Made by a program: the position numbers and the translations under genes. Of a stretch of 64,000 nucleotides of DNA, positions 45,919 through 55,912 are shown one piece after another. The stretch comes from Nitrosomonadales bacterium (GTDB lineage Bacteria > Pseudomonadota > Gammaproteobacteria > Burkholderiales > Gallionellaceae): contig JACRED010000016.1 of assembly GCA_016218415.1 (NCBI GenBank), forward strand, positions 1 through 64,000, read 5' to 3'. Numbering within the stretch: the stretch's first letter is position 1; every line of letters begins with the position of its first letter. The notes beneath the pieces were generated by a model. That model was given only the letters and a program-made list of their open reading frames with translations, had not been told where the DNA came from and made no database searches.

Positions 45919-47130
45919 ATGAGAGTCAGCTCGAATACCATTTTTGACCTTACAGTAGCCGGGATCAACCAGCAGCAGGCCAGGTTGCTGAAGACCCAGC
46001 AGCAGATCACTACCGGGCGCAAACTATTGACCGCATCGGATGATCCGGTCGCGGCCACGCGCGCGCTGGAAGTCAGCCAGTCGGATGCGATCAATACCCA
46101 ATATGGATCGAACCGGACCGCGGCACGGCATACCCTGTCGCTTGCCGAAGGCACGCTGCAGAGCGTGACGTCCCTGCTGCAGGATGTCAGAACAGCCGCA
46201 GTTGGCGCGGGCAACGGTTTGTTCAGTGACACCAACCGCCAGACGATCGCCCGCGATATGAGTAACAGGCTGCAGGAGCTGGCAGGTCTGGCGAACAGCA
46301 CGGACGGTTCCGGGAATTACCTGTTCGCGGGATTCCAGTCGAGGACGCAGCCGTTCGTGGGGACGCCCGCAGGGATGGGATATTTCGGTGATGACGGGCA
46401 GCGTCTGATGCAGGTCAGCGCGTCGCGGCAAATGGCTGCCAGCGATTCCGGCGCGGATATATTCATGCGCGTGAAAAACGGCAACGGTGCTTTCGTCACG
46501 CAGGCTGCTGCTGCCAATACGGGAAGCGGTGTGGCGAGTCTGGGTTCGGTAATCGATCCGGCGTTGCTGACCGGCAATAATTACAGCGTTACTTTTGCGG
46601 TGGCGGCGGGTGTGACGACATATAGCGTGACCAATACCTCGACAGCCACAGTCGTTTCTGCCGGCAATCCCTATGTAAGCGGGCAGGCGATCAATTTTGA
46701 CGGCATACAGTTTGATGTCCATGGCGTTCCGGCCAATGGGGATGCGTTTGCCGTGTCGCAAAGCGTGGATCAAAGCATCTTCAAGACGATTTCGGACCTG
46801 ATTTCCGTATTGAACACGCCTTTGGCGAGCGGCGGGGCAGGTGCGGCACAGCTCACCGGCAGTCTGCAGCGCGGCATCAACAACTTGGATAATGCGCTGG
46901 AGAACGTGCTTGCCAGCCAGGCTTCGATGGGTCTGCGTCTTAACGAGATCGATGCGCTGCAATCGACCGGCGAGGATTTAAGCCTGCAATACAAGCAAAC
47001 ATTGTCCGATTTGCAGGATGTCGATTACAACAAGGCCATCAGCGATTTGACGCAGCAGCAGACCTATTTGCAAGCCGCGCAAAAAACCTTTTCCAAGACT
47101 GCCGGCCTGTCATTGTTCGATTTCATTTGA
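45919..47130 (+). CDS. flgL: Hook-filament junction protein FlgL (HAP3)
   Basis: The 403-residue flagellin-related protein has the N-terminal motif LLKTQQQITTGRKLLTASDDPVAA and a C-terminal flagellin-like helix region (ALENVLASQASMGLRLNEID). It is the second junction protein, 7 bases after flgK. It ends the plus-strand block and converges with fliR. Confidence 0.95.
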   Translation: MRVSSNTIFDLTVAGINQQQARLLKTQQQITTGRKLLTASDDPVAATRALEVSQSDAINTQYGSNRTAARHTLSLAEGTLQSVTSLLQDVRTAAVGAGNGLFSDTNRQTIARDMSNRLQELAGLANSTDGSGNYLFAGFQSRTQPFVGTPAGMGYFGDDGQRLMQVSASRQMAASDSGADIFMRVKNGNGAFVTQAAAANTGSGVASLGSVIDPALLTGNNYSVTFAVAAGVTTYSVTNTSTATVVSAGNPYVSGQAINFDGIQFDVHGVPANGDAFAVSQSVDQSIFKTISDLISVLNTPLASGGAGAAQLTGSLQRGINNLDNALENVLASQASMGLRLNEIDALQSTGEDLSLQYKQTLSDLQDVDYNKAISDLTQQQTYLQAAQKTFSKTAGLSLFDFI

Positions 47131-47159
47131 TCGGCTCTTGCCGGGCCATTTGATTTTCG

Positions 47160-47927
47160 TCATCTGATGTGCGACATCGCACCCAGGCCTTCCTGAACCA
47201 GCCTGTCCAGTAGCGGAACAAAATAGGGCATGGACATCGACAGCACGAGAAATCCGATCGACAGCGTGATCGGGAATCCCACTGCGAACAGGTTAAGCTG
47301 CGGCGCTGCCCGGGTGAGTATGGCCAATGCGATATTGGTGATGAGCAGGGCCGCCAGGACAGGCAGCGAAATTTGCAGGGCATAGGCAAAGATACTTCCA
47401 CCCCATCTGGCTACCCCGTCATAGCCGCTCCCCGACATCGTGCTGCCTATGGGCAGCGTCCTGAAGCTTTCTGCCAATGCCGACAGGATTTGCAGGTGGC
47501 CGTTCATGGCCAGAAAAGCGAGTGCTGCAATCATGCCCAGCCAGCGGGCGATGATCGGGGTGAACGATGCGTTCATCGGGTCATAGAAGCTGGCGAATCC
47601 CAGTCCCATCTGCAATCCGATCAGCTCGCCGGCCATTTCCACCGCAGTAAAGATGATGCGCAGGGAAAATCCCATCGTTATTCCGATGATGATCTGTTGA
47701 ACCATGATGAGCAACCCCTGCGGAGAGCCGACCGCCACGGGCGGCATTTCGCCTATGGTCGGCGCGATGATGATCGCCAGCAGGACGGATAAACCGATTT
47801 TGACGCGGGCGGGCACCTGCTTGTTGCCGAATACCGGTGCGCTGGCAAGCATGGCCAGTATGCGCGCCAGGGGATAAATCAGCACAGCCAGCCAGGCATC
47901 GAGTTGCGCACTGGTAATGCTGATCAT
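47160..47927 (-). CDS. fliR: Flagellar export gate protein FliR
   Basis: The 255-residue protein has about six membrane helices and the family motif GLQMGLGFASFYDP. With FliP and FliQ it forms the export channel core. It is the last gene of the long fliF-to-fliR minus-strand run, 7 bases after fliQ. Confidence 0.96.
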   Translation of the reverse strand: MISITSAQLDAWLAVLIYPLARILAMLASAPVFGNKQVPARVKIGLSVLLAIIIAPTIGEMPPVAVGSPQGLLIMVQQIIIGITMGFSLRIIFTAVEMAGELIGLQMGLGFASFYDPMNASFTPIIARWLGMIAALAFLAMNGHLQILSALAESFRTLPIGSTMSGSGYDGVARWGGSIFAYALQISLPVLAALLITNIALAILTRAAPQLNLFAVGFPITLSIGFLVLSMSMPYFVPLLDRLVQEGLGAMSHIR

Positions 47928-47934
47928 GTTGGGG

Positions 47935-48204
47935 TCACCCTATCATCCAGGGGATATTGCCGAACAGGCGCTGGATGTAATCCACCATGGTGTTTACCAT
48001 CCACGGGCCGGTTATGATCAGCACCGCGAAGACGCCGAGCAGCTTGGGGATGAAGGACAGCGTCATTTCGTTGATTTGTGTGGCGGCCTGAAAGATGCTC
48101 ACCACCAGACCGATAATCAGCGCGATCAGCAACATCGGCGCCGAGATCATCAGCGTCATTTCGATGGCCTGCTGCCCGATGGTGATGACGGTTTCCGGAG
48201 TCAC
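47935..48204 (-). CDS. fliQ: Flagellar export gate protein FliQ
   Basis: This 89-residue protein with two membrane helices opens MTPETVITIGQQAIEMTL and has the conserved GLVVSIFQAATQINEMTL loop. The start is GTG, with AAGGA before it. It packs around FliP-FliR in the export gate. Confidence 0.96.
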   Translation of the reverse strand: MTPETVITIGQQAIEMTLMISAPMLLIALIIGLVVSIFQAATQINEMTLSFIPKLLGVFAVLIITGPWMVNTMVDYIQRLFGNIPWMIG

Positions 48205-48219
48205 GCGAGTCCTTGTTGA

Positions 48220-48969
48220 TCAGGTGTAAAAACTCTGCGCCAGCGAGCCGATGATCAGATTCCAGCCGTCGGCCAGCACGAACAGCATGATCTTGAACGG
48301 GAGCGAGATGATGGCCGGCGACACCATCATCATACCCATGGACATCAGCACGCTGGCTACCACCATGTCGATGATCAGGAAGGGGATGAATACCACGAAG
48401 CCGATCTGAAAGGCGGTTTTCAATTCGCTGGTCACATAGGCGGGAACCAGGATGCGCAACGGTACCTGATCGGCACTCTGCAATGGCTCGCTGTCAGAAA
48501 TCCTGACGAACAATGCGAGATCTGATTCGCGGGTCTGCCTTAGCATGAAGGCCTTGAGCGGAACACTGCCCTTTTCGACCGCTTCCTGGAAGGTGAGTTT
48601 GTTCTCGCTGAAAGGTTGGTAGGCATCGGCGTAGATTTTGTCGAATACCGGCGACATGACAAAAAAGGTCAGGAACAGCGACAGGCCGATCAGTACCTGA
48701 TTGGGCGGGGAAGCGGGCGTGCCGATTGCGGAACGCAGCAGGCTCAGCACGATGATGATGCGCGTGAAACCGGTCATCATCAGCAGGATCGCAGGCAGGA
48801 AGCTGAGCGACGTGAGCAGCAGCAGCGTCTGCAAACTCAGGCTGTAGATTTGTCCGCCGCCCGGTGCGGGTGTACTGGTCAGTGCGGGCAGTCCGACTTC
48901 CGCCCATGCAGCCTGGTGAGTGCCAAAAAGCGCCAGGGAAAGTAGCAGGATTACAAAACTACGGCGCAT
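48220..48969 (-). CDS. fliP: Flagellar export gate protein FliP
   Basis: The 249-residue protein has a signal sequence ([16 protein letters not shown], ending AWA) and then the FliP core with [20 protein letters not shown] and [15 protein letters not shown]. Start at ATG 48969; the frame open to 49068 lies inside fliO and is not used. The start overlaps the fliO end by 11 bases. Confidence 0.96.
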   Translation of the reverse strand: MRRSFVILLLSLALFGTHQAAWAEVGLPALTSTPAPGGGQIYSLSLQTLLLLTSLSFLPAILLMMTGFTRIIIVLSLLRSAIGTPASPPNQVLIGLSLFLTFFVMSPVFDKIYADAYQPFSENKLTFQEAVEKGSVPLKAFMLRQTRESDLALFVRISDSEPLQSADQVPLRILVPAYVTSELKTAFQIGFVVFIPFLIIDMVVASVLMSMGMMMVSPAIISLPFKIMLFVLADGWNLIIGSLAQSFYT

Positions 48970-49501
48970 TGCGTTTCCTGTCGGGTGATTGGTGACGCAG
49001 GACGGAAGCCAGCAGGCTGGCGAATTTGTTGTCGGCGGCTTGCGGGGAGAGTGCGGGGTCTTCTGCATTCCGGTTAACGGATGCCGGCTTCTGCAACGTG
49101 TGCAAGGTGCGGATCTGGCCCGGCCCCACGCCGACGACCAGCCAAGTATCCTGCACTTCGACCAGCACGACGCGCTCGCGTTGCCCGACCGCTATACCGC
49201 CTACCACCTTGAGCAGGTTCCCGGAGCCATGTTGTCCGGCATTCATCCGTTTGAGTAACCATGCAACCAGCACGATGACGGCCAATACCAGCAGCAGGCT
49301 GAAGATGATCTGCAGGATGCTGCCGGAACTCACGGCTGGCGGAGGCGGTGTGTAAGCGGGGCGGGTTCCTTCTGCGGCCATCGCGGAAGTGAGGTTGAAA
49401 AAGACGGAGGGCAGAAAGAATATCTGCGCATGCCGCTGCGCGGCGAACCGACCCAAGGCACGGCGCAGCCGTGACAGCGCATTGGTCTTCCGGGGCTTCA
49501 T
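48959..49501 (-). CDS. fliO: Flagellar export assembly protein FliO
   Basis: The 180-residue protein has a hydrophobic N-terminal stretch, one strong membrane helix (about 62-83, [21 protein letters not shown]) and a cytoplasmic domain with [21 protein letters not shown]. It stabilises FliP during assembly. The overlap with fliN (ATGA) and fliP places it in the standard order. The first 40 residues are unusually basic and the true start may lie further in. Confidence 0.93.
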   Translation of the reverse strand: MKPRKTNALSRLRRALGRFAAQRHAQIFFLPSVFFNLTSAMAAEGTRPAYTPPPPAVSSGSILQIIFSLLLVLAVIVLVAWLLKRMNAGQHGSGNLLKVVGGIAVGQRERVVLVEVQDTWLVVGVGPGQIRTLHTLQKPASVNRNAEDPALSPQAADNKFASLLASVLRHQSPDRKRNAP

Positions 49502-49914
49502 TTGTTCAGGCGGTGCAGTCGTTCGGACGGGGTGATGACATCGGTCAGGCGTATGCCCAGCTTGTCATTCACTACCACGACTTCGCCCTGTGCGATCAGG
49601 TATCCGTTGATCAGCACGTCCAGCGGTTCGCCGGCCATCCCGGCCAATTCCACCACCGATCCCTGGGCCAATTGCAGCAGGTTTTTGATGGGCATCTTGG
49701 TGCGTCCCAGCTCTACAGTCAGTTGGACCGGGATATCCAGAATCATGTCGAGATCGTTCGGCGTGGTCGCGGAACCGCTGGGTCCGAACTGTTCGAATAC
49801 CGCGGGCTTGATGGATCCGGAAGGCTGCGCAGTAGCGCTTGCCTGTTCGGCCATGGCCGAACCCCAGTCGTCTGCGGAAATCGCTTCTCCGGAGGTGGTG
49901 GGCTCGTTAGGCAT
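49498..49914 (-). CDS. fliN: Motor switch protein FliN
   Basis: The 138-residue protein has an acidic, Ser/Thr-rich N terminus and the C-terminal surface-presentation domain (MILDIPVQLTVELGRTKM through GEVVVVNDKLGIRLTDVI). It forms the lower C ring and binds CheY-P and FliH. It overlaps fliM by 8 bases and fliO by 4 bases. Confidence 0.96.
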   Translation of the reverse strand: MPNEPTTSGEAISADDWGSAMAEQASATAQPSGSIKPAVFEQFGPSGSATTPNDLDMILDIPVQLTVELGRTKMPIKNLLQLAQGSVVELAGMAGEPLDVLINGYLIAQGEVVVVNDKLGIRLTDVITPSERLHRLNK

Positions 49915-50899
49915 GATCTTCTCCTTCTTTGGTTGCGAGCATTTTGTTAACTACCAGGGCATATTGATGGTTGAATGTGCCGTATTTGCATTCCATCACC
50001 GGAACGTCATGGACTGTGGCGAAGATGCTCTGACCCACTTCCAGCGGGACAATGTCGCCGGCGCGCATCTTCAATACCTGTTCAAGCGTCATGTTGGCAT
50101 GACCGAGTTTGGCCACCAATTCGACACTGGCAGATTGGATCTGCTTCGACAGGAGCTGGGTCCAGCGATGATCCACAGTCATATGGTCGCCCTGCATCGG
50201 ACTGTAGAGCAGCTCCTTGACGGGCTCGAGCATGGAGTAGGGCATGCAGATATGGAGCGCGCCGCCATTCCCGCTCAGTTCGATGTCGAAAGTGGTGACC
50301 ACCACCACTTCGCTGGGCGTGCCGATGTTGGCGAATTGCGGGTTCATTTCCGAGCGGATGAATTCGAACTTCAACGGGCTGACCGGTTCCCATGATTTGC
50401 CATAGGTCTCGAACACCACTTCCAGCATCTTTTGAATGATGCGATGTTCGGTCAGCGTGAATTCCCGGCCTTCTACGCGGGTGTGGAAACGCCCGTCGCC
50501 ACCGAACATATTGTCCACTACCATGAACACCAGATTGGGATCGAAAATGATCAATCCGGTGCCGCGCAGGGGTTTGACATGGACCAGGTTGAGATTGGTG
50601 GGGACATGGAGATTGCGGATGAATTCCCCGAATTTCAATACGCGTACCGGGCTGACCGAGATCTCGGGAGTACGGCGTATGAAATTGAACAGGCCGATGC
50701 GGAACAATCGCGCAAAACGCTCGTTGATGACTTCCATCGTGGGCATGCGGCCGCGCACGATGCGCTCCTGCGAGGCCAGGCTGTATGCGTGGACCCCATC
50801 GGCGGTTTTGGTATCCTGAGCATCATGCAGGTCCTCGCCGCCGCCGGTTACACCCTGCAGCAGGGAATCAACCTCGTCTTGTGAGAGAAACTCGCTCAT
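49907..50899 (-). CDS. fliM: Motor switch protein FliM
   Basis: The 330-residue protein has the CheY-P binding N-terminal peptide SEFLSQDEVDSLLQGV, the middle CheC-like domain with the GGxG-type loop NMFGGDGRFHTRVEGREFT (in part), and a C-terminal FliN-like domain. It passes CheY-P signals to FliG. It lies 22 bases after fliL. Confidence 0.97.
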   Translation of the reverse strand: MSEFLSQDEVDSLLQGVTGGGEDLHDAQDTKTADGVHAYSLASQERIVRGRMPTMEVINERFARLFRIGLFNFIRRTPEISVSPVRVLKFGEFIRNLHVPTNLNLVHVKPLRGTGLIIFDPNLVFMVVDNMFGGDGRFHTRVEGREFTLTEHRIIQKMLEVVFETYGKSWEPVSPLKFEFIRSEMNPQFANIGTPSEVVVVTTFDIELSGNGGALHICMPYSMLEPVKELLYSPMQGDHMTVDHRWTQLLSKQIQSASVELVAKLGHANMTLEQVLKMRAGDIVPLEVGQSIFATVHDVPVMECKYGTFNHQYALVVNKMLATKEGEDHA

Positions 50900-50921
50900 G
50901 TGCCGTTATGACTGCAATTCA

Positions 50922-51527
50922 CTATTGAATGATGAAGGACGTAAACAGCACGTCAGCTATGTCGGTTTTGATGACATGGTCACCAGCGGGTACTTCGGGT
51001 GCGTCGGATACTTCGTTTTCGGCCTGTTGCGTGACGATCAGGGGCGCCGTTTTGCGATAACCCAGCACATATTCGACTTGTGCCTTGATCTGGTCGGCCA
51101 GCTTCTGCTTTCCTTCGACGGAGGCGAGCACTGAAGGGCGCTTGCTTTGCAGCAGCATATTGACGCGATGCAGGATTTCCGGATTGCTGGCTTTGATTCT
51201 ATCGGTCAGCTCCGGCTTGGTGATCTTGAGCGAGATGGCAACCTGCAGGTACCGGTCGCCTTCTTCCTGAACCAGATTGGCGGTGAACGTTCCCAGATCG
51301 ACGTATGTGGCGGGCACATATGCCGATTGCTCGGAGGCGTGTTCATCGCCTGCGCCGGATTCGCCACCCAGCTTGGGCGGATGCGCGGGTTTCAGCAGCA
51401 GGAACGCAACGACCCCGCCGCCCAACACTACCAGTAAGGCGACAACGATGATAATGAGCTTTGCCTTGCTCTTCTTGGGTGCCGCAGAAGCTGCCTGGGC
51501 TGTATCCGGTTTTGCTGCCTTTGCCAT
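50922..51527 (-). CDS. fliL: Flagellar basal body protein FliL
   Basis: The 201-residue protein has a cytoplasmic Lys/Ala-rich start, one membrane helix (about 24-45) and a periplasmic stomatin-like domain (YVDLGTFTANLVQEEGDRYLQV). It surrounds and strengthens stators. AAGGAAGG lies ahead of the ATG. It heads the fliL-R run, 196 bases after fliK; the gap holds one small hairpin (TCGGGT/ACCCGA near 51615). Confidence 0.95.
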   Translation of the reverse strand: MAKAAKPDTAQAASAAPKKSKAKLIIIVVALLVVLGGGVVAFLLLKPAHPPKLGGESGAGDEHASEQSAYVPATYVDLGTFTANLVQEEGDRYLQVAISLKITKPELTDRIKASNPEILHRVNMLLQSKRPSVLASVEGKQKLADQIKAQVEYVLGYRKTAPLIVTQQAENEVSDAPEVPAGDHVIKTDIADVLFTSFIIQ

Positions 51528-51723
51528 GATTTCCTTCCTTGTGTATAGATGAATTGTGCGTGTATTCCGATATGCATGATAACCCGATTAACGCTGCAAT
51601 TTCCCCGTTAACTCGGGTTTTATACCCGAACAGCAGGGGGCGTATCGTTGCATATTGCCGCTCATGTCAGCAGGTCGCGGGAGCGCGGCCTTCATCCTCC
51701 GACATCGGTTTCAGGTCATTCGG

Positions 51724-53268
51724 TTATGCAAAAGTGTCGACCATGCCGTTGTGACGGCGCACCGATTCCTGCTGCGGGACCGCCTGCGGCAAACCGGCCG
51801 TCGAGGTCTCGTTGAAAAGTTCGCGCTGCGCGGATGAGCCGGAACCCTGGTTCATGGATCCCCCGGCGTTGCGATCTTTGGGCGACTGGTCGCTGACCGT
51901 GGCATTGCCCAACATTATTCCGCTGTCCGCCAGTATTTCCCTGAGTCTGGGCAGCGCGCTTTCCACTGCTTCGCGCACCGAACTATGCGGCGAGGAAAAC
52001 AGGACTGTGGCCTGGTTGTCGGCAATCTTCAGTTGCACATCCAGCGGACCCAGGTCGGGCGGGTTCAGGTGCAATTCGGCGGTCTGGCCCTGTTGCGTAC
52101 TCATCCAGCTGATCGTTTGTGAAAAGTCCTCAGCCCAGCCGCTGTTGCCGAGCGGGGTCGCGATGGTTTGCGGGACGCCGGTTTGGTGGTTTGCTGCGCC
52201 GGTCAAGGCGGTGCCCATTGCATGGGACGAAATCGTTTGTGCGATGCCGGTTGAAGAGGGTTGTGGCTGGCTGACAGCCAGTTCAGTGCCTGGAAGTGTG
52301 GGCAGTGCATTTTCCATCGTGTCACGAGCCGTGGCGATCGAAGGTGGGGGCAGGGAGTCGGCCTGGCTGCCTGATATTTTCGTTGCAGTATCTGGCGGCA
52401 ACAAGCCCGGCGGATTCAATTGCAATTCGGCGATCTGGAACTGTTGCGTATTTGCTTTGCCGGCGTTGCCCGTTGTAAGGACTTGATGGCGGGACATGGT
52501 TTGTCTTTCCATCAACGGCGTATTTGCCTTGCCGGCGTTGTCCGTTGTAGTGACGGCAGGCGGCAGGTTATCCCCACTGCCTTTCGCGGCCAGTTTTTTC
52601 ATCGCGGAATCCAGCTCGGAGCCGGGAAGTTTGGCGGGCGCATTCCCGATGATAGTGCGTAATGTCAAAGGGGCCAGGGCGAACGGGGCGGGGGGCTGCT
52701 GGCTGGAAATACCCGGTGCCGCGGGTTCAGCTTCCGATCCCGCTGCGGGAATCTGGCCGTTGCTTACCATGCCTTTTGCGATATTCGCTAAATTTTCTCC
52801 GCTTGCATTTTCGATGGCGTGCAACTGCGTGCCTGTCACGGTATTCGCTTGCGCTTCCGGGGGGGCTGCCGTTGTATTTGCAGTCAAGGATACTTCAGCG
52901 GACACCGGGCGGGAGGAAGTTGCTTGCCCCGGCGCTTCCTGGGGGGGTAGCGGGCGCGATGCCTGGGGAAGTTGCGAGAGCAGGACAGCCATTGCACCTG
53001 ACGGATCGGCGGGCATGTCGGCTGCCACCGCCGATTGATCCAGGATGTCGACGGAAAGGGTCTCCGGTTTTTCCGTGGTTGCCTGAGTGTCGATGCGGGT
53101 AGCTGCCAGAGCGGAATCAAGCGCGGATAAATCGAGATCGCCGATTTGTCGGGCGAGCAGCGCCGCAAAAGGCCCCGAACTTTGAACATCGGTTTCCATC
53201 AAGGATGGTGAGATATTCGCCACATTGGCGGAACGCTGGATATTGCCGGCGATAGGCAGGCTGGTCAT
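51724..53268 (-). CDS. fliK: Hook-length control protein FliK with internal duplication
   Basis: The 514-residue protein is Pro/Ala/Thr-rich for its first 370 residues, acting as the molecular ruler, and has a C-terminal Flg_hook domain with TAELHLNPPDLGPLDVQLKI. A degenerate earlier copy of that motif, IAELQLNPPGLLPPDTATKI, lies about 115 residues before it. A 31-base direct repeat (52447-52477 and 52519-52549, 29 of 31 identical) encodes NAGKANT twice. FliK tells FlhB to switch substrates when the hook is long enough. Confidence 0.92.
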   Translation of the reverse strand: MTSLPIAGNIQRSANVANISPSLMETDVQSSGPFAALLARQIGDLDLSALDSALAATRIDTQATTEKPETLSVDILDQSAVAADMPADPSGAMAVLLSQLPQASRPLPPQEAPGQATSSRPVSAEVSLTANTTAAPPEAQANTVTGTQLHAIENASGENLANIAKGMVSNGQIPAAGSEAEPAAPGISSQQPPAPFALAPLTLRTIIGNAPAKLPGSELDSAMKKLAAKGSGDNLPPAVTTTDNAGKANTPLMERQTMSRHQVLTTGNAGKANTQQFQIAELQLNPPGLLPPDTATKISGSQADSLPPPSIATARDTMENALPTLPGTELAVSQPQPSSTGIAQTISSHAMGTALTGAANHQTGVPQTIATPLGNSGWAEDFSQTISWMSTQQGQTAELHLNPPDLGPLDVQLKIADNQATVLFSSPHSSVREAVESALPRLREILADSGIMLGNATVSDQSPKDRNAGGSMNQGSGSSAQRELFNETSTAGLPQAVPQQESVRRHNGMVDTFA

Positions 53269-53341
53269 TGCTGTTCTCCTGATTCTGGTAGGGGTGAGCG
53301 GATAGCAGAGAGTAAGAAACCACGTCCCACCTTTTCAATAG

Positions 53342-53806
53342 TTACTTGTTCGGGTCTTCCTGTTCTTGCTGCCGGTAAGCGGCAAACCGGCTGGTATGTT
53401 CATCCAGTGCTTTTTGTTCCGACTTGTCGGCGGTTTTTTTTTGCTCCAGAACATGCCGCTGTTGCAGCGTGTCGAACGATTTCAGTTTGCGCTGGGTGGA
53501 GTCAAGCTCGCTGCGTCCGACCTGGGTCGAAGCCTTGCTGATATTGACGGACTTTTCCTGCTGGGATATGGCCGCATCCAGCTTGTAGATGAACTCCTGG
53601 AAGTTGCGCAATTCAGCCGGGTGCATGCCATTTTGCGTGGATTCCTGCAGGCGATTCTGGTAATCCAGCCGGTATTGCTTCAGCATCTCGAGTTTGCTTT
53701 GCGCATCGTGCTGTTGCCGGTTAAGCTGGCCCAGTTTGCGCGTGGCAGTATCGTTCTGCTGCTTGGACAGATTCATCAGCGGTTGCAGGGAGAATGGCTT
53801 GATCAT
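53342..53806 (-). CDS. fliJ: Flagellar export general chaperone FliJ
   Basis: The 154-residue protein is almost wholly coiled coil, rich in Gln, Lys and Glu, and opens IKPFSLQPLMNLSKQQ as FliJ proteins do. It sits in the centre of the FliI ring and links it to FlhA. Start at ATG 53806, 13 bases after fliI; the longer frame overlaps fliI. Confidence 0.92.
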   Translation of the reverse strand: MIKPFSLQPLMNLSKQQNDTATRKLGQLNRQQHDAQSKLEMLKQYRLDYQNRLQESTQNGMHPAELRNFQEFIYKLDAAISQQEKSVNISKASTQVGRSELDSTQRKLKSFDTLQQRHVLEQKKTADKSEQKALDEHTSRFAAYRQQEQEDPNK

Positions 53807-53819
53807 GATGATGCCGATA

Positions 53820-55229
53820 TTACAGCGGTTGGAATAATGCGGCCAGCTGGTCGATGCTGGCACGATAGGGTTCGCGCTGGAGCATGTCCTGCTTCAGAAA
53901 TTGTTCCATCCTCGGATATAGCCTGATCGCGTCGTCCAGCAACGGGTCGCTGCCGCTGATATAGGCGCCGACGCTGATCAGATCGCGGTTGCGCTGATAA
54001 TGCGCATACAGCTGTTTGAAACGCTGCACCAGCGACATATGTTCCGGTGTCGCCAGATGGGTCATCACGCGGCTGATCGATGCTTCGATATCGATTGCGG
54101 GATAATGTCCCTGCTCCACCAGCCGTCTGGAAAGCACGATGTGGCCGTCGAGTATGGCCCTGGCACTGTCGGCGATCGGATCCTGCTGGTCGTCGCCTTC
54201 GGTCAGCACGGTATAGAAGGCGGTGATCGATCCGCTGCCGTGCAGGCCGTTGCCGGCGCGTTCCACCAGCTTGGGGAGCTTGGCAAAAACCGATGGCGGG
54301 TAGCCTTTGGTTGCGGGGGGTTCGCCTACCGCCAGGGCGATTTCGCGCTGCGCCATCGCATAGCGGGTCAGCGAATCCATGATCAGCAACACGTGCTTGC
54401 CCTGATCGCGGAAATGTTCGGCGATGGTGGTGGCGTAGGCCGCTCCCTGCAGCCGCATCAGCGGCGAGGTGTCTGCCGGGGCGGCAACCACAACCGATCT
54501 GGCCATGCCCTCCTTGCCGAGTATGCTGTCGATGAATTCCTTGACCTCGCGGCCGCGCTCCCCGATCAGTCCGACCACCGTCACATCCGCGTTGGTGTAA
54601 CGGGCCATCATGCCGAGCAAAACGCTTTTGCCGACACCGCTGCCGGCGAACAGGCCCATGCGTTGTCCCCGCCCTACGCTGAGCATGCTGTTGATGGAGC
54701 GCACCCCGACATCGAGCGCCGTATCGATAGGGGCGCGTTCCAGCGGGTTGAACGGGCGGCTTTGCAACGGCGCGGTGTCGGAGTCCTGCAGCGGACCCAG
54801 TTGGTCCAGAGGTTTGCCGGCGCCGTCGAGCACCCTGCCCAGCAGTAAATTGCCGACCGGCAAATGTTTGGCGAGATCGGCCACGCGCCGGCGCATCAGT
54901 TTGCGTTTGCTCCCCAGCGTCAATATGTGCATGGGTTCGATAGGCATCACGCGTGCGCCGGGCACCAGACCATAGACATCGTTCTCGGGCATCAGGAACA
55001 GTTTTTCGCCGGAAAATCCGACCACTTCAGCCTCGACCACATTGTGCGGCAAATGGATGGCGCAGGTGCTGCCGACCGGCATTTGCAAACCGACCGCTTC
55101 CATGACCAGCCCGGTTACCTTGGTCAGGTGACCGCTGGGAGGCATCGAGTTGCTGTCCCCGACATACTCGCGCCCCTCATCGAGAAAATCCTGCCAGCGC
55201 TGGCTATGGGAATTCACTGTGACAGCCAT
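53820..55229 (-). CDS. fliI: Flagellum-specific ATPase FliI
   Basis: The 469-residue protein resembles the F1 beta subunit, with Walker A AGSGVGKS (195-202), the [16 protein letters not shown] motif and the Walker B region [20 protein letters not shown]. It energises loading of export substrates. It overlaps fliH by 16 bases and precedes fliJ. Confidence 0.97.
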   Translation of the reverse strand: MAVTVNSHSQRWQDFLDEGREYVGDSNSMPPSGHLTKVTGLVMEAVGLQMPVGSTCAIHLPHNVVEAEVVGFSGEKLFLMPENDVYGLVPGARVMPIEPMHILTLGSKRKLMRRRVADLAKHLPVGNLLLGRVLDGAGKPLDQLGPLQDSDTAPLQSRPFNPLERAPIDTALDVGVRSINSMLSVGRGQRMGLFAGSGVGKSVLLGMMARYTNADVTVVGLIGERGREVKEFIDSILGKEGMARSVVVAAPADTSPLMRLQGAAYATTIAEHFRDQGKHVLLIMDSLTRYAMAQREIALAVGEPPATKGYPPSVFAKLPKLVERAGNGLHGSGSITAFYTVLTEGDDQQDPIADSARAILDGHIVLSRRLVEQGHYPAIDIEASISRVMTHLATPEHMSLVQRFKQLYAHYQRNRDLISVGAYISGSDPLLDDAIRLYPRMEQFLKQDMLQREPYRASIDQLAALFQPL

Positions 55230-55912
55230 GCTTGATCCTGTCCTATGGACGCGACGATGTGCTGCCAGCGCGCTTCATTTGTGGCATCCACATTGCTGTG
55301 TGCCGTCTCTACACGGCAGCCGCCGCGCTGAATATTGGGATCGGTAAATATCTTCCAGTTGGCGTGAGACAGTTGCTCGCCCATCTGCGCGCGAACCAGT
55401 TCCGCATCATCCGGGTGCAGGATCAGGTGGGCGTTCTGGTTGAAGTGGGGCAGCCTGCCTATTGCTTCGCTGACGACCTTCAGGATGATCTCGGGTTTTA
55501 CCGGCAAAGCTTCGCGCACCATCTGTCGCGCCACTTCCAGCGACAGATCCAGCAGTGATTGCGCCAACTGATTGTCGATTTGGGTCAGCGCGACCTGCAG
55601 ATTTTGCAGCAACGTGTTGATTTGCACGGCATCCAGCCGGGCTTGCTGCATTCCCGCAGCGTAACCTTCTTCGCGCTTGAGCGCGCAAATCTCTTCATAC
55701 TCCTGTTGGCGGAGTAGCGCCTCGTTGTTGTCGGGTATCTCGGTGTTCTGGACAGCATCCTGTTGAATGTCGCCGGAAAGCGGGTCAAACGAGGCCAGCT
55801 CCCAGCGTTCGAATGCCGTCATTTGCTCTTTGGGAATGATGGCGCCATGGCCGGTAGCCTTGTGTGCGCCGCCGGTCCAGCCGACCGGGCGGATCATGGA
55901 TCTATCAGACAT
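55214..55912 (-). CDS. fliH: Flagellar export ATPase regulator FliH
   Basis: The 232-residue protein has a variable, acidic N-terminal half and the FliH/YscL core ([24 protein letters not shown]) with a C-terminal FliI-binding domain ([12 protein letters not shown]). It restrains FliI and links it to FliN. It overlaps both fliG and fliI. Confidence 0.94.
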   Translation of the reverse strand: MSDRSMIRPVGWTGGAHKATGHGAIIPKEQMTAFERWELASFDPLSGDIQQDAVQNTEIPDNNEALLRQQEYEEICALKREEGYAAGMQQARLDAVQINTLLQNLQVALTQIDNQLAQSLLDLSLEVARQMVREALPVKPEIILKVVSEAIGRLPHFNQNAHLILHPDDAELVRAQMGEQLSHANWKIFTDPNIQRGGCRVETAHSNVDATNEARWQHIVASIGQDQAWLSQ

